Part shown: piece by piece, positions 22,837 through 31,813 of the stretch | Position numbering within the stretch: the first letter of the stretch is position 1 | How the letters are laid out: each line of letters starts with the position of its first letter | Assembly: GCA_963803495.1 (NCBI GenBank) | Contig: CAWDMP010000001.1 | Span: 62,001-126,000, forward strand | Direction: 5' to 3' | Length of the DNA stretch: 64,000 nt | Origin: Persicitalea sp963803495 | GTDB taxonomy: Bacteria > Bacteroidota > Bacteroidia > Cytophagales > Spirosomataceae | Translations under genes and position numbers: made by a program | Notes under the pieces: generated by a model | Seen by the model: the letters and a program-made list of their open reading frames with translations, nothing else | Told to the model about the DNA's origin: nothing | Database searches by the model: none

Positions 22837-25800
22837 TCACCCGACATCACTACGGTTTTGACACCCGCCAGCTTGTCGTTTAGCTGGATCGGGAAATTGA
22901 GGGCATCCTGTCCGGCTTTGGATTTGGGTTGCATCAGCGTGTTCTCGATTTTTTCCAGTGTCTTCCAGCATCGGCTTGGACAGGTCTTTCAACCGCTTCG
23001 ACACCGAGGAGTCTTTCACCGATTGCATGTACTCATTCATCTGCTTGCGTACACTCCGTAGCTTGTTGATACCCTTGTGGGTTTCGGAAAGCTTTTCGTT
23101 GATCTTGTTGGCCAGCTCAAATTGAGCCTTGAAGTCGGCATCCGTTGCCGAAATGCGCGGATCTTTCATGATTTCGAATTCCTCCTTACCAATCATTTTA
23201 TCGCCGTCGTAAAGGTGTACCTGATACTTTCCGGGTACTGCCTTAGGGCCAATCACCGATCCCGACCACATCACGTTGGTACCCTCCACCTGCGTGGCAT
23301 CGGCGTAGCGCATATCCCACACGAACATGTTGGTGCCCGCCTGGGTGGGCAGCGAACCGGGACGATTGACGGTTTCGTCGGTGTAGAATTCATTCGACAC
23401 TTTGATCGGCTCCCCTTTCTTGTTCTTCTTGCTGGAATAGTGCATCACCGAGTCGCCCGAGGCGGTAAGGAAGTGCATCTTCAATTCGTTTTTCGCCGCT
23501 TCTTTCAGATAGTACCGCACTACCGCACCATTGGGCGGGTTTTCACCTTCGGTCGGGATGGCCTGCTGCCGACTTCCCCCGCTCATGCGGTAGGCATGGC
23601 TGGGTTTGAAAAGATGGGCATCCGAAGCCGCCACCTGCTCGCTGAGTTCGTAAAGCGGCGAAATATCGTCCAAAATCCAGAACGAACGGCCGTGGGTAGC
23701 GACCACGATGTCTTTTTCCCGCTTCTGAATCACCAAATCGTGAATCGGCGTGGTAGGCAGGTTGAGCTGCAACGACTGCCAGCTGTCGCCGCCATCAAAC
23801 GACGCCCAAATGCCCTGCTCGGTACCTGCGTACAAAAAGTCCTTGCGGTTCGGATCTTCCCGAATGACGCGCGTAAACTGATCGGACGGGATGCCGCTCG
23901 TGATCATTTTCCAGGACTGACCGTAGTCGGTCGATTTGAGCAGATAAGGTTTCATGTCGCCCAGTTTGTAGCGCGTGGCGGCAAGGTACACCGTCGCGGG
24001 ATCGTGGGGTGATACTTCCACAATGCTCATCATAGAAAACTCAGGCAGGAGCGTTGCCTTGGGCGTAATGTCCGACCAGTTCTTGCCACCGTCTTTGCTG
24101 ATATTCACCAGGCCATCATCAGAGGCAGCGTAGAAAACGCCTTTCTCGTGGGGTGATTCTTCAAAGGCAAATATGGTCGCGTAGGTTTCCACGCCCGTGT
24201 TGTCCTTGCTGATCGGTCCGCCGCTGGCGGCCATCGTGGCCGGATCGTGGCGGGTGAGGTCAGGGCTGATTTTCTCCCAAGTCTGCCCGCGGTCGGTCGA
24301 CTTATGCACGTACTGCGACGTCACGTACATCGTATTGTCGTCGTGGGGCGAGAAAAGAATCGGGAATGTCCATTGAAAACGGTACTCCCTGTTGTCGGAA
24401 CCGTGCCCCATGTAAAACTCGGGGTACACATTGATGAGTCGGCGCTCGCCCGTCCGGTGGTTATCGACGCTCAAGTACCCGTCGTAGCTACCGCCGTAGG
24501 TAATGTCGGGATCCAAAGGGTCCTCGACCACATAGCCCGACTCGCCACCCGCCACCGGCCACCAGTCTTCGGTACCGATGCTGTAGCCGCTCGAGCGGCT
24601 CGCGATGCGTACGGTGCTATTGTCCTGCTGCGCACCATAAACATTGTATGGAAATTGATTGTCGGTATGCACGTGGTAGAACTGCGCCGTTGGAATGTCC
24701 AGTTCGGTGAAGTTGCCACCGCCGTTGAAGGTTACTTCGCCGCCGCCGTCGTCGCCGATGATGAAGTTCTCAGGATTGTCAGGATTGATCCACACATCGT
24801 GGGTGTCGCCGTGGTGCACGTCGATTTCGGTGAAGCTCTTGCCACCATCATACGATTTATACGCATTGACGTTGAGTACGATGAGGCCGTTCTCATTTTT
24901 TGGGTCGGCCGCCACATTCATGTAGTACCAGGGGCGTTGCTTCAGGAACGCCTCCCCGTTGATGAGTTTCCAGCTGGCACCGGCGTCATCGGAGCGGTAC
25001 AGCCCGCCGTTGTCTTTGTTTTCGACCATCGCGTAGATGCGGTTGGAATTGGCGGGCGATACCGAAATACCAATCTTGCCCAGTAGTCCTTTGGGCATTC
25101 CCGGATTTTTGGAAATGTCTTTCCAGGTTTCGCCGCCATCGACCGACTTGTACATCCCGCTGCCGGGACCGCCGCTGCTCATCGAGTAGTGGTTGCGATA
25201 GGCCTGCCACATCGCCGCGTACATGACGTTGCTGTTGTTGGGGTCCATCACGACATCCACGGCCCCGGTGCTGTCGTTTTTAGCGAGTACCTGCTTCCAG
25301 GTACTGCCGCCGTCTTTGGATTTATAGACGCCGCGCTCGGGATTGGTACCGAAAATGTTGCCCATCGCCGCCACGAATACTACGTCCGGGTCTTGGGGAT
25401 GCACCCGGATGGCGGCAATCGCATTGCCTTTCTCCAGGCCGATCTTGCGCCAGGACTGCCCGGCGTCGGTCGATTTGTACATGCCGTCCCCGACGGATAT
25501 GTTGCCGCGAATATCCGTTTCGCCCGTTCCGGCGTAGATGACGTTGGCGTTGGAAGGCGCCACCGCAATGGCCCCGATGGAGGAAGCCTTGAAAGTAGAA
25601 TCGGAAATAGGCATCCAGTCGTTGCCGCCGTTGGTGCTCTTCCAGACCCCGCCGCCGCTCGCCCCGAAGTAGTACGTATAGGGCTGACCGATCACGCCCG
25701 AGACCGCCACCGAACGGCCGCCCCGAAACGGACCGATGTTGCGCCATTTGAGTCCGCCTTTCAGCAGGGACTGATCGTAGGTCGGCGTGACCTTGGTAGT

Positions 25801-25920
25801 ATTTGTGGCTTGGTTTCTGTTCCGTTTCTGGGCCATAGTCGGCGAAGCCGCCAGCATCAGAAAGACCAGCAGCCGGGTAGCGGACCCTTTGTTAAGGAGA
25901 CAAAAGTATTTGTGTTGCAT
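22837..25920 (-). CDS. Sortilin/VPS10-type beta-propeller secreted protein (glycosyl hydrolase-like)
   Basis: This 1027-residue secreted protein has a signal peptide (about residues 15-30). It carries repeated BNR/sortilin motifs of the form GGVWKSTNGGNDW, GMYKSTDAGQSWRK and YKSKDGGSTWKQ through residues 60-740, forming two beta-propellers. A small beta-sandwich domain follows (about residues 830-940), then a helical tail. The frame is lost at the tail: three indels (near 22,960, 22,840 and 22,750) separate it from the true C-terminus, which ends at 22678 (VPVFNNAARQSEMKAILVN). Homologues are often annotated as glycosyl hydrolases, but the activity is not established. It is probably secreted and bound at the cell surface. 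Confidence 0.75.
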   Translation of the reverse strand: MQHKYFCLLNKGSATRLLVFLMLAASPTMAQKRNRNQATNTTKVTPTYDQSLLKGGLKWRNIGPFRGGRSVAVSGVIGQPYTYYFGASGGGVWKSTNGGNDWMPISDSTFKASSIGAIAVAPSNANVIYAGTGETDIRGNISVGDGMYKSTDAGQSWRKIGLEKGNAIAAIRVHPQDPDVVFVAAMGNIFGTNPERGVYKSKDGGSTWKQVLAKNDSTGAVDVVMDPNNSNVMYAAMWQAYRNHYSMSSGGPGSGMYKSVDGGETWKDISKNPGMPKGLLGKIGISVSPANSNRIYAMVENKDNGGLYRSDDAGASWKLINGEAFLKQRPWYYMNVAADPKNENGLIVLNVNAYKSYDGGKSFTEIDVHHGDTHDVWINPDNPENFIIGDDGGGEVTFNGGGNFTELDIPTAQFYHVHTDNQFPYNVYGAQQDNSTVRIASRSSGYSIGTEDWWPVAGGESGYVVEDPLDPDITYGGSYDGYLSVDNHRTGERRLINVYPEFYMGHGSDNREYRFQWTFPILFSPHDDNTMYVTSQYVHKSTDRGQTWEKISPDLTRHDPATMAASGGPISKDNTGVETYATIFAFEESPHEKGVFYAASDDGLVNISKDGGKNWSDITPKATLLPEFSMMSIVEVSPHDPATVYLAATRYKLGDMKPYLLKSTDYGQSWKMITSGIPSDQFTRVIREDPNRKDFLYAGTEQGIWASFDGGDSWQSLQLNLPTTPIHDLVIQKREKDIVVATHGRSFWILDDISPLYELSEQVAASDAHLFKPSHAYRMSGGSRQQAIPTEGENPPNGAVVRYYLKEAAKNELKMHFLTASGDSVMHYSSKKNKKGEPIKVSNEFYTDETVNRPGSLPTQAGTNMFVWDMRYADATQVEGTNVMWSGSVIGPKAVPGKYQVHLYDGDKMIGKEEFEIMKDPRISATDADFKAQFELANKINEKLSETHKGINKLRSVRKQMNEYMQSVKDSSVSKRLKDLSKPMLEDTGKNREHADATQIQSRTGCPQFPDPAKRQAGGCQNRSDVG

Positions 25921-26168
25921 CGTGATTGGGGTTGGGTTGGGAGAAAAACATCCTAAAAATATGGCCTGCGGCCCAGAGAATCAAATTAAATTCTCATTTT
26001 GATTTCTTGAAAATATGGAATTATGTATTAAAAGCCCAATTTTATAAACAGCTTGCGTAGTCACAGAATCAAATCGGCCTAAACCGTGTTTACCCCAACT
26101 ATTGCCGTTGCGACTTTTATCGACCCGGAATTTTTTAGAAGAATTTATCGCCCAGAACGCACCCTTAT

Positions 26169-26731
26169 ATGGAAACCAAAGAAGAGATACTACGCATCAT
26201 AGACCTCCTGAACGAAACCTACGAAAGTGAAGAAGCCTGGCACGGCCCTTCGGTTGTGGAGGCGCTTCGTGATGTCACGCCGCGCCTGGCCGACCGCCGG
26301 TTAACTACTGATACCCACACCATTGCCGAGCTGGTGTACCACATGACTACCTGGCGGATTTTCGCCGTAAGGAAAGTTGCAGGGCGACGCTCAGTTCGAC
26401 ATAAAGACAAAAGAAAAGAACTGGAAGGTCTTCGCCACTGTGGATGCTTTGGAATGGGAAACCTTGCAAATGGAATTGAGCCTTTCACAGGAAGAGCTTG
26501 GTGAGCGAACTGGAAAAACGGGAGGATGATAAGTTCCTGGATACCATCGTGCCTGGCCGGAACTACTCTTATTATACCTTGCTGCACGGAATCGTGAACC
26601 ACGATTTGTACCACGCCGGACAGATCGCCCTGATCAAAAAAGGATTGGGAAAGCAGGTTTCGGAAGAAGAAAGTTTGGAAGGCTTGGAAGATAGTAGTAT
26701 TTTTGGAAACGACATCGACGACTACAACTAA
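26169..26731 (+). pseudogene. Frame-disrupted DinB-family protein
   Basis: Three frames combine into one DinB/YfiT-like four-helix-bundle protein: the start (EEILRIIDLLNETYE and the first metal His in LVYHMTTWRIFA), a middle in another frame (QGDAQFDIKTKEKNW), and an end (GIVNHDLYHAGQIALIKKGL with HxxxH). The two shifts are near 26,365 and 26,497. DinB proteins bind divalent metals and often transfer or hydrolyse thiols or conjugates. All three His ligands are present once frames are joined. Confidence 0.65.
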
Positions 26732-26854
26732 TTTCTCTTTCAGAAAGCATTGGGCTTTTCTTCGTTTTTCTCATCAAGAAAAAGTGGAAGATCTGCCTTC
26801 CGACAAAAGCGTTTTCCTAACGGACTACGCTTTTAATGGTGTGGATATATGTCG

Positions 26855-26887
26855 AAAAGCCATCCGTATTTACGGATGGCTTTTTTC
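26855..26887 (+). terminator. Terminator
   Basis: AAAAGCCATCCGTA and ACGGATGGCTTTT form a long stem with a 3-nt loop, followed by T residues. It lies before the two-component operon. Confidence 0.85.
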
Positions 26888-26939
26888 TTTGGGCCTTAGT
26901 CGCTTCTTTTGTTCATAGTACCAACCCAACACATTTTCT

Positions 26940-27618
26940 ATGAAAATACTGGTGATCGAGGATGAAACGAAGCTGGCCGGGTTCATCAAGAAAGGATTGG
27001 AAGAACAATCGTGGGAGGTGGAGGTAGCTTATGACGGCCGCATAGGCAAGAGCCTGGCTATGAGCAATACCTACGATATGATTGTGATGGATGTCAACCT
27101 GCCCGTAATCAATGGCTTCGATCTGGTGCTTACAGCTCAGGCAGGAGGGATGCCAGGCGCCGGTACTGATGCTCACGGCGCTGGGTACCGTCGATGACAA
27201 GTTACTGGGATTCGAAGCTGGCGCGGACGACTACCTGGTCAAGCCGTTCGAGTTCAGGGAATTGATTGCCCGTATCAAGGTACTCTCCCGCCGGAAATTC
27301 AACGACGAAGGCAAGTCGCATTCCATAAAAATAGCCGACCTGGAACTGGACTTCGACGAGAAAATCGCGCGGCGCGCGGGGCAGCGCATTGACCTCACCG
27401 CCAAGGAATTCGCCCTGCTGGAATACTTGATGCGCAACCGTGGCCGGGTCGTTTCACGGGTCGACATTGCCGAAAAGGTATGGGACATCCGTTTCGACAC
27501 CGGTACGAACGTCATCGACGTGTACATCAATTTTCTGCGCAAGAAGGTAGACAAGGACCATGACACCAAGCTGATCCATACTGTGGTGGGCATGGGGTAC
27601 ATTCTCAAGGAAGGATGA
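26940..27618 (+). pseudogene. OmpR/PhoB-type response regulator with one extra base
   Basis: The receiver domain starts normally (ILVIEDETKLAGFIKKGL, phosphoacceptor Asp in IVMDVNLP), then loses frame after FDLVL near 27,130. The coding frame resumes out of register by one base and includes DYLVKPF and a winged-helix output domain (ARRAGQRIDLTAKEFALLEYL). One inserted T explains it. Such a regulator would bind DNA when phosphorylated by the histidine kinase, whose ATG overlaps its stop by 4 bp. Likely functional if the indel is an error. Confidence 0.75.
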
Positions 27619-28991
27619 CGATCAAAGCTCGGCTCACGTTGCTCTTCACGCTGTTGGTCGCCTCCATTTTGCTGCTTTTCTGCGTGGCGATCTATTTCTT
27701 TTACGATCAATACCGTGAGCAGCAGTTTTTTACCTACCTCAGTGAGCGTGCGCTCACGATTACCCGATTGCTGGAAGATGTCGATGGCATCACCAACGAG
27801 GAGATCAAGCGCATCGAACAAGCCAACAATTCGATTCTGTTCAACGAAGAAATAACTGTGTACGACGGCGCCAACCGGGTCGTGTACGACAGCGGTGAGA
27901 AAACGCTGGCCATTACCAAACGACAGCTCGAATCGGTACGAATGGGCGAGCGGGTGAACATGCGGGAGGGCGACCGCGAGATCGTCATGTTCAAGCAGTG
28001 GCAGACCGGCGGCGAGGTGTGGGTGGTGGTGGCCGATGCCGTCGATACGCTGGGGCTGAGCAAACTGAACCGCCTCCGCGACATCCTGGCGACCGGCTGG
28101 CTCACGACCCTGGTACTGGTGGCGGTGGCGGGATGGATTTTTGCCCGTGACGCCATCAAGCCCGTGGCCGACATCAACCGGCAGGTAGATAACATTTCGG
28201 CCGGGAATCTGCACGACCGGCTGTCGGTCGGGCGGCAAAAGGATGAGCTGGCTAAGTTGGCCCAAACCTTCAACCTCATGCTCGACCGCCTGGAACTGGC
28301 CTTCAACGCCCAGAAAAGTTTTGTGTCCCACGCATCGCACGAGCTACGTACCCCGCTGGCCGTAATGATGGCCGACGTGGAGGTGACGCTGCTGAAAGAG
28401 CGGACCGGGGCGGAGTACCGGGAAGGCCTCAATAGTGTGCTTGGCGAAGTGCGCGACATGAACGCCATGGTGAACCAATTACTTGAACTCGCCCAGACGG
28501 AGGAAACCGTTCTTCTTAAAAAGCACCAGGCAGTCAGACTGGACGAGGTACTTTGGCAAGCGCAGGCGGCGGTAATGCAGAAAAACCCCGGCTACGAAGT
28601 GGAAATCAAGCACGATACCATTGCCGAGGGCGACAGTGCACTCGAGATATCGGGCGACGAGCGGTTGCTGCGCACGGCTTTCGGTAACTTGATGGAAAAC
28701 GCCTGCAAGTACTCCGACCCGCACCGCATGGTCGTGCAAGTAGATGTCAGAGATGAGGCGGTTATGATTCATTTTATCGATCAAGGGCTTGGCATTCCGC
28801 AACAGGATATTCCTTTTCTGTTCGATCCGTTTTACAGAAGTGAGCACAGCATGGGCAGGCAGGGCTACGGCATTGGATTGGCGCTCACGAAGCGCATCGT
28901 AACGATCCACCGGGGAACGCTTACCGTAGCGTCTTCGCTCGGCGAAGGGAGCGACTTTGCCATAGGCTTTCTCCGGCAGAACATGGCGTGA
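27615..28991 (+). CDS. Sensor histidine kinase
   Basis: This 458-residue membrane kinase has two transmembrane segments (about residues 8-30 and 155-177) around a periplasmic sensor region, a HAMP linker (about 180-230), a HisKA domain with the phosphorylated His in FVSHASHELRTPLAV (about residue 241) and an HATPase domain with NLMENACKYSD, GLGIPQQ and GYGIGLALTKR. It resembles CpxA/QseC-type kinases. Its start overlaps the regulator's stop (ATGA), so they form one unit. The signal sensed is not apparent. Confidence 0.9.
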   Translation: MTIKARLTLLFTLLVASILLLFCVAIYFFYDQYREQQFFTYLSERALTITRLLEDVDGITNEEIKRIEQANNSILFNEEITVYDGANRVVYDSGEKTLAITKRQLESVRMGERVNMREGDREIVMFKQWQTGGEVWVVVADAVDTLGLSKLNRLRDILATGWLTTLVLVAVAGWIFARDAIKPVADINRQVDNISAGNLHDRLSVGRQKDELAKLAQTFNLMLDRLELAFNAQKSFVSHASHELRTPLAVMMADVEVTLLKERTGAEYREGLNSVLGEVRDMNAMVNQLLELAQTEETVLLKKHQAVRLDEVLWQAQAAVMQKNPGYEVEIKHDTIAEGDSALEISGDERLLRTAFGNLMENACKYSDPHRMVVQVDVRDEAVMIHFIDQGLGIPQQDIPFLFDPFYRSEHSMGRQGYGIGLALTKRIVTIHRGTLTVASSLGEGSDFAIGFLRQNMA

Positions 28992-29150
28992 TTTTAACCG
29001 CTTTTTAATACTCGATTAATCTAGCATTAACAAATATCTGTCAACTTTGCGATACTGCGAAGCTGATGGCTCGGGAGTACAGCCTAGGTTAGATACTACG
29101 AGCGTCATAGAGCATTAAGATTTAGTAGAGTTGTGTTAATAATCCCAAAA

Positions 29151-29179
29151 AAGGCCCTGCGATTGCAGGGCCTTTTTTT
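29151..29179. terminator. Bidirectional terminator
   Basis: AAGGCCCTGC and GCAGGGCCTT form a 10-bp stem with a 4-nt loop, with A- and T-runs on the two sides. It lies between the kinase gene and the MscS gene, whose stop codon overlaps the end of the T-run. Bases 28992-29146 hold no gene, only a possible small transcript. Confidence 0.85.
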
Positions 29180-30215
29180 ATGATTCAAAACGCTCGAACG
29201 AGCGGTCGATCGGTAGCCTCGGCAGCGATGTTGGGTGATTGATCCGAATGTACTCCACCAGCTTTTCCCGCACCAGGCACCGCAAGTCGAAGGCATCGCT
29301 TGCGTTGCCAGCCGACATGATGGCGCGCAGCACGATGTACTGATCCTTAGTGTCGGTCAGTTGTAGAGCCGCCGTTTTGCGATCCCACAAGGTACTATCG
29401 GCCAAAATTTCCATCAATTTTACCCTGAGCTCTTCCACCGGCGTGTGGTAATCGAGATAGAAAATGGCATTGCCAATGACGCTGGAATCGTTGCGCGTCC
29501 AGTTTTGGAAGGGTTTCTCCACGAAGTAGGTGATGGGCAGGATCATCCGCCGCTGGTCCCAGATTTTGACGACCACGTAGGTCAGGTTGATTTCTTCGAT
29601 CGTACCCCACTCGCCTTCCACTACGACCACGTCCTCGATTTTTAGCGGTTGCGTAAAGGCGATCTGAATGCCGGCCAACAGGTTGGCGATTGTTTTTTGA
29701 GCGGCAAAACCGACGATTACCGACACGATTCCGGCGGAAGTGAGCAGTCCCAACCCAAATTGGCGACCGCGCTGGAAGCTGAGCAAAAACAACGAAAAGG
29801 CCAGGATCAATACCGAGATCACGATGATCCGCTTAATGAACTTGACCTTGGTAAAAAGCTTCCGCTCCTGTAAGTTATTGGCCTTATTGAGATCGAGCTG
29901 ATTAAGAATCAACCGTTCAAAAATCACTACGATCCTGATCGTGAGCCAGGTACTTACCACGATGAGCGCTACCTTGCTGGCGCTGTACACAAAGTAGCTC
30001 TCCTCGGTGGTGGCAAAGCGGTTGTTGGCCACCAACCACACGAACAGCGTCGGGAAGAAGAAATAAAGTACACTGGTAATGCTCTCCCTGAAAGTTGTCC
30101 AGGATTTGCTCTGCTGCCGACGCGCGATATAAAAGATGACCCGAATCACGAGCCACCCCATGATCAAACCGGCCACCACCGCCAAAGCCAATATTTGCCA
30201 GTATTTTACCTGCAT
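29178..30215 (-). CDS. MscS-family mechanosensitive channel
   Basis: This 345-residue membrane protein has four N-terminal hydrophobic segments (about residues 5-28, 47-65, 78-100 and 128-150), then a pore-lining segment with GLLTSAGIVSVIVGFAAQKTIANLLAGI (residues about 155-183), the hallmark of small-conductance mechanosensitive channels. A beta domain (EDVVVVEGEWGTIEEINLTYVVV) and an alpha/beta C-terminal domain follow. It would release osmolytes on hypo-osmotic shock. It lies near trehalose synthesis genes, which suits osmotic adaptation. Confidence 0.9.
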   Translation of the reverse strand: MQVKYWQILALAVVAGLIMGWLVIRVIFYIARRQQSKSWTTFRESITSVLYFFFPTLFVWLVANNRFATTEESYFVYSASKVALIVVSTWLTIRIVVIFERLILNQLDLNKANNLQERKLFTKVKFIKRIIVISVLILAFSLFLLSFQRGRQFGLGLLTSAGIVSVIVGFAAQKTIANLLAGIQIAFTQPLKIEDVVVVEGEWGTIEEINLTYVVVKIWDQRRMILPITYFVEKPFQNWTRNDSSVIGNAIFYLDYHTPVEELRVKLMEILADSTLWDRKTAALQLTDTKDQYIVLRAIMSAGNASDAFDLRCLVREKLVEYIRINHPTSLPRLPIDRSFERFES

Positions 30216-30248
30216 AATTTTTTTTGAGCAGAATCTTCCATTCGCTGT

Positions 30249-31074
30249 CTACCGCAAGCGCAGGACAACGATCCCACTATGTCTTTTGACACTATTAAGG
30301 TAGTCGACGAGGGGTGATGTACTTACGATCACGCGTTTAGCGATCGTCGAAGCGTGGGCCAGGTAGGCGCGGTTGTTCCGTTTTTCTGACGATGCCCTGA
30401 TGATTGCAGTCGAGCCCTGGTACTGTGGACGTGATGCCGATGATATCGCCATCGCGAAGCTGTGATTCGATTTTCCTGACCTCGGATTTCGGCAGATATG
30501 CGTACTTCACTGCGTTTAGCCTTTTTTCGTTTTCCCTAATACTTCGAAGCGTAGTACCTGAGTCGATACCCTTGTACAAATTCGCGTGGGTCGACATAAA
30601 GTCAATGGATTTGTCGTAAGCAACGCCGCCCAACTGTTCCGTCACGTCATCCAGCAAACCGTAGCTAATCGCCTGATTTCGCCAGGAAAGAAAGTAGTGC
30701 AGCCGGGAAGGGTAGCCGTCGATTTCGCCGTCCTGGTACCGGAGTTTGGTCATCTGATCCAAAAACTGATGGTAGTCCAGGTTATTTTTCTTCGCCAGTG
30801 CCAGTGCCACCGAAACGTCCACCAGGGTGGTGCAGTCCAGCGCGTCGAATCGACACACGAGTTGCTCGGTGGTATTGGCTTCCAAAGTATGCGCCACGTA
30901 AGGTACGCCTAGAAAAGTCTCCGCCATCCGAAGCGTCAGCTCGGGCAAGGTACCTGAGCTAACAGTCTTCATCTTGTTGGCAAAAACTTCCTGCGGATCA
31001 TCGGGCGACTGGTTGAGTGCGGCGACCAGTGCCAAGGACACCAGACTAATAAACGACAATACTCTTCTTTTCAT
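30249..31074 (-). pseudogene. DUF1460-family secreted protein with a late frameshift
   Basis: The N-terminal 230 residues (signal sequence VLSFISLVSLALVAAL, then LGVPYVAHTLE, DALDCTTLVDVSVALALA and DGEIDGYPSRLHYFLSW) match DUF1460 proteins, amidase-like enzymes of Bacteroidota that act on peptidoglycan fragments or N-acyl amides. The catalytic Cys is in DALDCTTLVD and a His in LHYF. Near 30,360 the frame shifts; the right C-terminus (AYLAHASTIAKRVIVSTSPLVDYL) ends at 30249. One indel is enough. Confidence 0.7.
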
Positions 31075-31122
31075 TTTTATAAATTACGCATGACTGAACT
31101 ATCTAAGGTAGGCTGTCTCTTA

Positions 31123-31788
31123 TCAGCGAGACTTAAATGTATTGAGCAGTTCCATGACGGCGTGTTGATTCTTGATGTGCTTGCTGGCCATAGAAAGTGC
31201 GTCGCCCACCTTGATGGTGAAGGCGCTCTCGGGCAGCGCCTCGAACATATCTTCGTCCGTAGTGTCGTCGCCCATCGCCAGGATGAAGTCGTAATCGCTG
31301 CTCTCCACGAAGGCCCGCGCCGAGGTACCTTTGTTGAAGGCCGTTTTCTTGACTTCGATTACCATATTGCCCTCGATAATTTGCAGACTAAGTTCGGGCT
31401 GGATGAAGTTTTTCAACTGCCATACCAGCTCCTGGGCGCGGCGCAGCGCGTACTCCTCGTCGTCGGCGGTGCGGTAGTGCCAGGCGAGCGACGTTTCTTT
31501 TTCCTCCACAAATGCCCCGGGACACCGCTTGGCGTACAGATCCAGAATACTACGGATGCCATCTTTCCAATCTTCTTGGTACGCAGGATTCATCACGAAC
31601 TCCTGCTCACCCTTCTTCCTAATTAGTGCCCCGTGCTCGGCTACGATGTGCACGGGCAAATCGCCCACGACCGACTGCAAGAAGGCACGGTCTCGGCCGC
31701 TTATGATGACCACGGTATCGCGTTCGGCCAATTCGGCCACGATGGCCTTGGTTTCATCCGACACGATGGCGTCGTCGGGCTCGCGCAC
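31123..31788 (-). CDS. otsB: Trehalose-6-phosphate phosphatase (OtsB part of a bifunctional gene)
   Basis: This HAD-superfamily enzyme removes phosphate from trehalose-6-phosphate. Motifs include VVIISGRDRAFL, the EEYALRRAQELVWQLKNF region and GDDTTDEDMF near the end. The true start of the domain is a few codons upstream (FFFDYDGTLVPIVREPDD near 31,830-31,790), in the same frame but lacking a start codon because it was meant to continue from the OtsA gene. A single extra base near 31,840 breaks the fusion. Bifunctional TPS-TPP proteins are common in Bacteroidota, so this and the next entry are probably one gene. Confidence 0.8.
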   Translation of the reverse strand: MREPDDAIVSDETKAIVAELAERDTVVIISGRDRAFLQSVVGDLPVHIVAEHGALIRKKGEQEFVMNPAYQEDWKDGIRSILDLYAKRCPGAFVEEKETSLAWHYRTADDEEYALRRAQELVWQLKNFIQPELSLQIIEGNMVIEVKKTAFNKGTSARAFVESSDYDFILAMGDDTTDEDMFEALPESAFTIKVGDALSMASKHIKNQHAVMELLNTFKSR

Positions 31789-31813
31789 GATGGGTACCAG
31801 GGTACCGTCGTAG

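Noticed and set aside
24247..25086. Open frame of 279 residues opposite the sortilin-type gene, and similar frames at 23077-24012 and 25189-25956
   Set aside because: Shadows of the beta-propeller gene, with biased Val/Arg/His composition and no recognisable domain.
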